Shown: positions 16,200-20,533 of the stretch, one piece after another
Layout: each line of letters opens with the position of its first letter
Position numbering within the stretch: the stretch's first letter is position 1
From: an uncultured Rothia sp.
GTDB lineage: Bacteria; Actinomycetota; Actinomycetes; Actinomycetales; Micrococcaceae
Length of the DNA: 20,533 bases
Direction of reading: 5' to 3'
Assembly (NCBI GenBank): GCA_946221065.1
Contig: CAMIIO010000020.1
Location: 1 to 20,533 of the forward strand
Position numbers and translations under genes: made by a program
Notes under the pieces: model-generated
What the model was told of the DNA's origin: nothing
What the model saw: the letters and a program-made list of their open reading frames with translations, nothing else
Databases searched by the model: none

Positions 16200-16232
16200 A
16201 AAAATGCGGATTACTCACCCGAGCAATCCGCA
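16200..16232 (-). terminator. Terminator of the small lipoprotein gene
   Basis: An 8-bp stem (arms 16205-16212 and 16225-16232, 12-nt loop) is followed on the minus strand by TTTTT (16200-16204). It is a compact intrinsic terminator 13 nt after the lipoprotein stop. Confidence 0.85.
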
Positions 16233-16244
16233 CCATCAGCACTA

Positions 16245-16682
16245 CTAGTTAACTTGAACCACGCAGGTAGCAGATCCTTCGCCCTGAGCCTCAGTATTGT
16301 GTAGCGGTTCAAATTTAGCAACAGGAGCAATACCGCAGAATACATAATCTTCCGGGTTCTGCGACTGGACAGTAACACGAATCTGGTGTCCGGCAAGATC
16401 TGAAGCCTGATCAGAGACTACCTTGTAGAAAGTCTCTTCACCTTTTACCTCAGCAGAGTTACCGTCAAAGCTCAACTGATCCTGATACACAGTAACATTG
16501 CCCTCTTTGAACTTACCTGTTTGTGAATCCTGGATAACAGCTTCAATCACCACAGAATCTCGGTTTCCCTCAAACCCATCGGTCTTCTCCAGTCCCAACC
16601 CAGGGATTACGGTTTGTGCGCAAGCGCTCAACAACAACGCTGAACCAGCAACCAGAGCGGTAAAAACTTTTTTATTAGCCAT
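16245..16682 (-). CDS. Small lipoprotein of unknown function
   Basis: This 145-residue protein has a clear lipoprotein signal peptide: MANKK, a hydrophobic core, and lipobox LLSAC with Cys21. The mature part (about 125 residues) is probably beta-rich, with segments such as SVVIEAVIQD and IRVTVQSQ. Two further cysteines, Cys116 (YVFCGIAP) and Cys140 (SATCVVQ), could form a disulfide outside the membrane. I do not recognise the family. It resembles small OB-fold or immunoglobulin-like actinobacterial lipoproteins only in general layout. The ribosome-binding site is weak (AAGG 8 nt upstream of ATG). It is flanked by terminators on both sides, so it is an independent unit. Confidence 0.8.
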   Translation of the reverse strand: MANKKVFTALVAGSALLLSACAQTVIPGLGLEKTDGFEGNRDSVVIEAVIQDSQTGKFKEGNVTVYQDQLSFDGNSAEVKGEETFYKVVSDQASDLAGHQIRVTVQSQNPEDYVFCGIAPVAKFEPLHNTEAQGEGSATCVVQVN

Positions 16683-16876
16683 CAGGGAAACCTTACCTTC
16701 GGGAATAATGAGGTGTGCGGAGGCGCTGACATCCTCCAGTGTGATGAATAGGTATTTTAGAACACTCCGCTACTTCCAGCAAGAGTTTTCCTTAGCAACC
16801 AAATGATTCCTATATAAGGGTAACTGATTCAAAGCCACTGTGCTCTAATTAACTCTCTTGAGAACACAGAAAACAC

Positions 16877-16918
16877 AAAGTGCGACTCTTCTGAGAGGTC
16901 TCACAAAAGTCGCACTTT
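16877..16918 (-). terminator. Terminator of the dehydrogenase gene
   Basis: An 11-bp stem (arms 16877-16887 and 16908-16918) has a 20-nt loop that itself contains a TGAGA/TCTCA mini-hairpin. On the minus strand it is followed by TTTGTGTTTTC-like sequence. It lies about 55 bp past the dehydrogenase stop. Confidence 0.75.
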
Positions 16919-16972
16919 TCACGCCACGTTTCAGCTAATTTTATAAGAAACTAGCAGATTGCCACCGCGGAA

Positions 16973-18064
16973 TTACTGGGATTCCTTCAAACGCTGAGCG
17001 TCAGTGGTAGCGAGAATCTTCACAGCCGTTTCGTTGCGATTAATTAAGGTGTCAAAGCCCTGATCCACCAAATCGTCTACCAGGATGCGCCCAGTAATGA
17101 ACGGTTCGAGGTTAATCTTGCCGGACTCTACTAACTTGATGGTTTCGGGGTGGTTGTTCACGTACGCGATGGTTCCACGTAGGTCAACTTCTTTGAGTAC
17201 CAGCTTCTGCATATCTAGCTCTGCCGGCTTGCCCCAAATGGAAACAACCACAATCACACCGGTGGGCTTGATTGCATCAAAGAGAGTGTCAAGCACAACG
17301 TTCACGGAAGTACATTCAAAGGCGACGTCGGCACCGCGGCCGTCGGTTAGCTTCTTCACTTCTTCAACGACGTCAGTTTCTGCGGGTGAGAATGCGTAGT
17401 CTGCGGCGCCGGCTTCCAGAGCTTTCTGGCGACGAAGTTCGGAGAGCTCGGAAATTACCACGGTTGCGCCCTTAGCTTTAAGGACAGCACCGGTTAGCAG
17501 ACCGATAGGTCCAGCTCCACCAATGAGGGCGACGTCCCCTGCCTTGATTTCGCCGGCACGCTCAACTGCGTGGTAGCCCACGGTGAGCGGTTCAATAACA
17601 GCTGCCTGATCTAGAGGAATATCTTTGGAAATTTTGTGAACCCAGCGGCGCTTAACGGCGACCTTTTCGGAGAGGCCACCGCCGTTGCCAGCTAAGCCAA
17701 TGAAGTTCATGTTCTCGGAGAGGTGGTAGGTCTTGGAATCCGGTCCAACGTCTACTGAATCATCAATGATGTATGGCTCAACCACCACGTGATCGCCCAC
17801 TTCGAGGTCATCTACGCCCTCACCGAGTGCTTCAACGACGCCGGAGAACTCGTGACCAAGGGTGACGGGGGCAGTCTCTCCAGAAATGGGGTGAGGAGTG
17901 TCATGGGTTGGGCAGAAGATGGGGCCATCAAGGTATTCGTGGAGGTCAGTACCACAGATACCGCACCAGGCGACCTTGACCAGAACTTCACCGGCTGCCG
18001 CGGTGGGTTCCTGAATGTCTTCAATACGGATATCGCCACGGTCATAAAAGCGTGCTGCCTTCAT
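16973..18064 (-). CDS. Zinc-dependent dehydrogenase, (R,R)-2,3-butanediol type
   Basis: This 363-residue medium-chain dehydrogenase has an N-terminal catalytic domain with zinc ligands Cys34 (CGICGTDLHEYLDG), His71/Glu72 (GHEFSG) and Glu158 (VIEPLTVGYH). The insert GPIFCPTHDTPHPI is typical of (R,R)-butanediol dehydrogenases. The Rossmann nucleotide-binding motif is GGAGPIGLL (182-190), and the acid in VVISELSE suggests NAD(H). The four-cysteine structural-zinc lobe is absent, as in butanediol dehydrogenases. The likely reaction is interconversion of 2,3-butanediol and acetoin, but related polyol dehydrogenases cannot be excluded. The ATG at 18064 has GGAAG about 11 nt upstream; a GTG at 18076 gives four more residues. 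A symmetric operator-like repeat lies just upstream. Confidence 0.9.
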   Translation of the reverse strand: MKAARFYDRGDIRIEDIQEPTAAAGEVLVKVAWCGICGTDLHEYLDGPIFCPTHDTPHPISGETAPVTLGHEFSGVVEALGEGVDDLEVGDHVVVEPYIIDDSVDVGPDSKTYHLSENMNFIGLAGNGGGLSEKVAVKRRWVHKISKDIPLDQAAVIEPLTVGYHAVERAGEIKAGDVALIGGAGPIGLLTGAVLKAKGATVVISELSELRRQKALEAGAADYAFSPAETDVVEEVKKLTDGRGADVAFECTSVNVVLDTLFDAIKPTGVIVVVSIWGKPAELDMQKLVLKEVDLRGTIAYVNNHPETIKLVESGKINLEPFITGRILVDDLVDQGFDTLINRNETAVKILATTDAQRLKESQ

Positions 18065-18100
18065 GGAATGATTCACTTCCCAAAGTTGAGTTTGATTTGT

Positions 18101-18124
18101 AGTGAGCCAGCGAGATGGCTCACT
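18101..18124. promoter_or_regulatory. Operator-like inverted repeat upstream of dehydrogenase
   Basis: Arms AGTGAGCC (18101-18108) and GGCTCACT (18117-18124) with an 8-nt spacer lie 37 nt upstream of the dehydrogenase start. This is a likely regulator-binding site or leader hairpin. Part of the sequence recurs at 18208-18215 and 18231-18244. Confidence 0.5.
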
Positions 18125-18223
18125 TCCCAGCCTACTCAGGTTTGAAACTTCCGAAACCCCTGGGCAAGAAGATTACCGTCTATGACGTTAGGGTGATTCT
18201 CGGCATATGAGCCAGAAGATGCG

Positions 18224-18248
18224 AAAAGGTGAGATGACTCACTTTTTT
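18224..18248 (+). terminator. T-tailed hairpin without an assigned gene
   Basis: Arms 18224-18233 and 18238-18247 (10 pairs including one G-U, 4-nt loop) end in TTTTTT. It has the form of an intrinsic terminator on the plus strand and could work on the minus strand as well. No plus-strand gene lies before it, so it may end a small RNA or read-through from elsewhere. Confidence 0.55.
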
Positions 18249-18634
18249 AAGGGCGATTCGGTTAGCTGTAGGTTGAGGTGTGCAGGGGTTGGGTTCTTTG
18301 GTCGCTTCGCTCCCATTCGGCCAGTCGTTGCCTGCGGGGAGCTTTTGTATTCCCATCCTCCAAAGAATCCCGAGGTTTTGTGGAAAGAGAGCCTCCTCTT
18401 TATACGACAATTAGCCCCCTTGAATCTTCCTTGTGAAAGTTCAGGGAACGTGCCTGTATACGTCTTCCTAGGGTAGCTAGCTCTAGGTAGAGTCCTTTAT
18501 GTGCCCTCCCCGATATGGGCTCTTCTATCACGTGAGACAGTCCATCGTCTCTGACCGGGCGGTTGCTTGTGTTCGCTCTGGCTTGCAAGGCTTTTGCTAG
18601 GAATCAAGAACCGTAATGTAAGAACGTCTTCCTA

Positions 18635-18699
18635 ATCGGATATATGGATAACCGATAATGAAAACATTACACCATATTGGACAGATATATAAACAATAT
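18635..18699. promoter_or_regulatory. Palindrome cluster upstream of XRE regulator
   Basis: Three inverted repeats lie within 65 bp. The 22-nt near-palindrome at 18635-18656 has the form ATCGG-n-TAT-n4-ATA-n-CCGAT. TAATG-AAAA-CATTA follows at 18656-18669, and ATATTG/CAATAT at 18674-18699. They lie 48-112 bp before the XRE gene and are good candidates for its own operators. Confidence 0.55.
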
Positions 18700-18746
18700 A
18701 GGTAGAAAAATGGCAATTATCTATCCAGACCGGCAAAATAGAATCC

Positions 18747-19067
18747 ATGACTCTTCCATCTTTCACACTGCGCGACAGGCTTCGCAAAGCTCGCGAGCAT
18801 GCTGGGCTCATGCAAGCAGACTTAGCAGCCCAAATAGGTATTTCAACGGTGTCTCTATCTCGCTATGAATCTGGAGTCCGAAAAATTCCCGACTCCATCG
18901 TGGAGCCATGGGCAGAAGCTACAGGGGTGCCTGTTGAATGGTTCTACGCCGACGACGCAGGATCACTCCCCCACCAGACCCCAGCGGATACCGCTCCGGA
19001 GCCTCTGCAAGAGTTCAGGGTACGATGGACTGACAAAGGCGTAATAATCCTCCCAGAAAGCGAATGA
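18747..19067 (+). CDS. XRE-family (Cro/C1-type) regulator, phage repressor-like
   Basis: This 106-residue DNA-binding protein has an N-terminal Cro/C1-type helix-turn-helix: LRDRLRKAREHAGLMQADLAAQIGIS (positions 8-33) continuing into TVSLSRYESGVRKIP. EPWAEATGVPVEWFY follows, a pattern common in actinophage immunity repressors. The tail (about 70-106) is short and has no recognised domain. The start is ATG at 18747, with no visible ribosome-binding site, so it could be translated weakly or from a leaderless transcript. A TAGAAT 2 nt upstream is too close to serve as the -10 of a leaderless mRNA starting here. Palindromes upstream suggest autoregulation. Its position beside a phage-type GIY-YIG gene suggests prophage origin. 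It may also act on neighbouring genes. Confidence 0.85.
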   Translation: MTLPSFTLRDRLRKAREHAGLMQADLAAQIGISTVSLSRYESGVRKIPDSIVEPWAEATGVPVEWFYADDAGSLPHQTPADTAPEPLQEFRVRWTDKGVIILPESE

Positions 19068-19090
19068 TAGATTCCACCTCACCGAGGCAT

Positions 19091-19132
19091 AGAAAAGTCC
19101 CAGCCGATAACCGCATCGACTGGGACTTTTCT
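19091..19132. terminator. Bidirectional terminator between XRE and DUF4041 genes
   Basis: A perfect 13-bp outer stem (arms 19091-19103 and 19120-19132) has a further 4-bp CGAT/ATCG inner stem after one mismatch. The edges are A-rich on the left and T-rich on the right. It is shared by two convergent genes. Confidence 0.85.
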
Positions 19133-19137
19133 CATTT

Positions 19138-20430
19138 TTAGTCTTCTAGCTCAGCCATAGACTGGCTAGCCCTAAATTGCTCCGCTTCAGGAATCTCCAC
19201 AAACTCCAGCAAATCACCTTGAATCTCAGCAAACTTCTCCTTCACCTCAAGAGGTGTCGCATAGAAGAATTCACGACGAGAATTAACCCGGTTCACTTTT
19301 CTATCAGCAAAAGCTTGGTGCAACTCAGTCTCAACACCTACCGCATCCTCAGAGAAGAAGAGCGCATGCACATCAAAGTTAAAAGGCACAGAAGCATCTC
19401 CAAGCTCCTTGACTCGATCCATAGGGTCTAGACGTCGAGTAAGGCCAATTTTCACCATGCGCTCGCCAAAAGAGCCGATATTGGAAATGACATAGACATA
19501 TCCTGCCCGCTGGTTAGCTTTACGGTAGTCCACATCCGCAATACCGGCTTCAATACGGGTGATCTCTTCACGAAGCTCAGCAGCACGCTCGTCATCGCCT
19601 ACTGCCTGAATCTTTTCTAGGACAGATTCGTAATGCTTAAGCTCTTTTTCAAGCCGTCGTTTTTATGCCTCAAGCTCAGCTTCCACCTTAGCTTGCTCAC
19701 GCATTGCTTCGCGCAGCTCTTTCTTTTCTTCACGGTCAATCTTTCGAGCTTCTTCTACCTGCCCTGCTAGCTCAAGCTCTTCCATCTTCAGCTCTTGATA
19801 GTCCGTAGAAATTGAAACATTCAGTGGCTTGGTGAGCTTATGAATAACTTCTGCAACACGCCCCAGCTTATCTGCCGAAGAATAGGCATTCGCCGCAGTA
19901 ATAGCTTTGATAATGTTCTCAGCTTCTGCGTTATAGCACCGCAAAGCAAGTTTGGCGATATTATTCCGAAGCTGTTTTTCCTTTGCAGCGGTCGTCGGTA
20001 AATCTGTATAAAAATCAGGGTAGACAGCATCACCATTAGAAGCAAGTCTTTTCATTTTGTCACGCACAGACCGTAAAGAAGTCTGCAATGCCCCGTAGCT
20101 CTCTGCAGGATGAGTAAAGTCCTCAAGCCCTAAAGTCATCTTTACTGCATCAGCTCGAAGCTTAGGAAGAGTCTGAGTAAGCTCTTCGATCTCTGCCTGA
20201 GCAGAGGCCAAGCCTTGCACGCGATATTCTTCTATCTCTTTTTTAACGTGATTTTTTTGATACTCATTTTCGGCAGTGACATCAGCAAGCTTCTGCCTCT
20301 CACGAGCCAGAGCCTCCCCTGTGGCCCATAGCTCAGGACCGCCATGGTTGTTCATATAGTTTTCAAGGTATTGCAACTGCTGCTGCAATGCGGCGTTCTG
20401 AAAGTTAAGACGGGAAATTTCTTCAGCCAT
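19138..20430 (-). pseudogene. DUF4041 / MUG113 (T5orf172) GIY-YIG protein, interrupted by a stop codon
   Basis: The N-terminal part (20430-19663, 255 codons) is a long coiled coil plus the DUF4041 domain, with blocks such as LALRCYNAEAENI, YQELKMEELELAG and a Glu/Lys/Arg-rich helix. A TAA at 19663-19665 then stops it. Translation in the same frame continues without another stop to 19138. It first gives KRRLEKELKHYES and more helix, then a MUG113/T5orf172 GIY-YIG nuclease-like domain: AGYVYVISNIGSFGERMVKIGLTRR, RVKELG, VETELHQAF and REFFYATP. Without the TAA the product would be 430 residues, normal for this phage-associated family. The cause is therefore one nonsense change, for example from CAA or GAA, or a sequencing error. 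An ATG at 20430 is the first start after an in-frame stop and has no ribosome-binding site, so the 5' end may also be truncated. Function in phages is unclear. Confidence 0.85.
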
Positions 20431-20533
20431 CGCCGTAATACGCTTAGCCTTAGTACCGTGCTTGAAGTGCTGGGCAATGAGGCTTATTCATAAGGGGTCC
20501 GCGCCGCAAAGAAAATCAACCCCCGCACCAGAA
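20431..20533. other. Unassigned window edge upstream of DUF4041 gene
   Basis: All three minus-strand frames contain stops, and no gene or ribosome-binding site is recognisable. If the DUF4041 gene had a longer N-terminus, it has been lost or frameshifted here. Confidence 0.4.

Larger units (their letters stand above)
18065..18746. other. Long non-coding region with inverted repeats
   Basis: These 682 bp separate the divergent dehydrogenase and XRE genes. They contain an 8-bp inverted repeat at 18101-18124, a related T-tailed hairpin at 18224-18247, an AAAGAG/CTCTTT hairpin near 18383-18400, an imperfect palindrome CCTAG...CTAGG near 18466-18486, and a palindrome cluster at 18635-18699. The only open frames are short, have no ribosome-binding site, and look unlike proteins. 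It could hold a small RNA or decayed mobile DNA; I recognise neither. Confidence 0.5.

Noticed and set aside
18180..18410. 76-codon open frame on the minus strand in the empty region
   Set aside because: It has no ribosome-binding site and no recognisable domain, and it runs through the T-tailed hairpin; more likely non-coding.
18677..18868. 63-codon plus-strand frame overlapping the XRE start
   Set aside because: It runs out of frame through the XRE helix-turn-helix region and has a Ser-rich, non-protein-like translation. A leader peptide at 18710 is possible but unsupported.
18065..20533. Complete prophage or defence island
   Set aside because: Only a repressor-like gene and a broken DUF4041/GIY-YIG gene are visible. 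There is no integrase, attachment repeat, structural gene or recognised defence operon, so only a relic or an element edge can be suggested.

Overview
The window looks like a chromosomal segment of a mid-GC actinobacterium, most likely Rothia or a close Micrococcaceae relative. This is inferred from the class Ib nrdHIEF operon, an LAETG sorting signal of the type cut by class E sortases, a DUF6318-like lipoprotein next to a PKD protein, and actinobacterial-style ThrRS and DUF2183 proteins. No rRNA, complete tRNA, CRISPR array or transposase is visible.

Left part (1-7000). thrS lies on the minus strand with a hairpin behind it. A divergent two-gene plus-strand unit follows: a DUF6318-like lipoprotein, then a secreted PKD-domain protein 2 nt later. 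It ends at a symmetric terminator shared with a convergent cell-wall-anchored LAETG protein that carries two internal repeat arrays. Next comes a fumarylacetoacetate-hydrolase-family enzyme.

Middle part (7000-16700). A plus-strand GNAT acetyltransferase converges on a tight minus-strand set: GNAT, lipoate-protein-ligase-like protein, SRAP DNA-protein crosslink protein. Upstream is the ribonucleotide reductase operon nrdH-nrdI-nrdE-nrdF, transcribed on the minus strand. Its promoter region holds two NrdR-box-like sites exactly 32 bp apart centre to centre, one covering the -10, with one perfect and one near-perfect DnaA box further upstream. Hairpins sit in the nrdH-nrdI and nrdE-nrdF gaps and behind nrdF. 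A DUF2183 (App1-type) phosphatase and a small lipoprotein follow, each ending in an intrinsic terminator.

Right part (16900-20533). A zinc-dependent (R,R)-butanediol-dehydrogenase-like gene is followed by about 680 bp without a convincing gene, which contains related inverted repeats and a T-tailed hairpin. Then comes a phage-type XRE regulator preceded by a cluster of palindromes. Convergent to it is a DUF4041/MUG113 (T5orf172, GIY-YIG) gene of the kind common in phages and prophages, broken by one in-frame TAA stop. This end looks like the edge or relic of a prophage or integrated element, although no integrase or attachment site is visible.

The most notable observations are the nonsense-interrupted DUF4041/GIY-YIG gene, the combined NrdR/DnaA control region of nrdHIEF, the palindrome cluster before the XRE gene, the sharp AT-rich patch across the lipoprotein/PKD pair, and the structured empty region at 18.1-18.7 kb.
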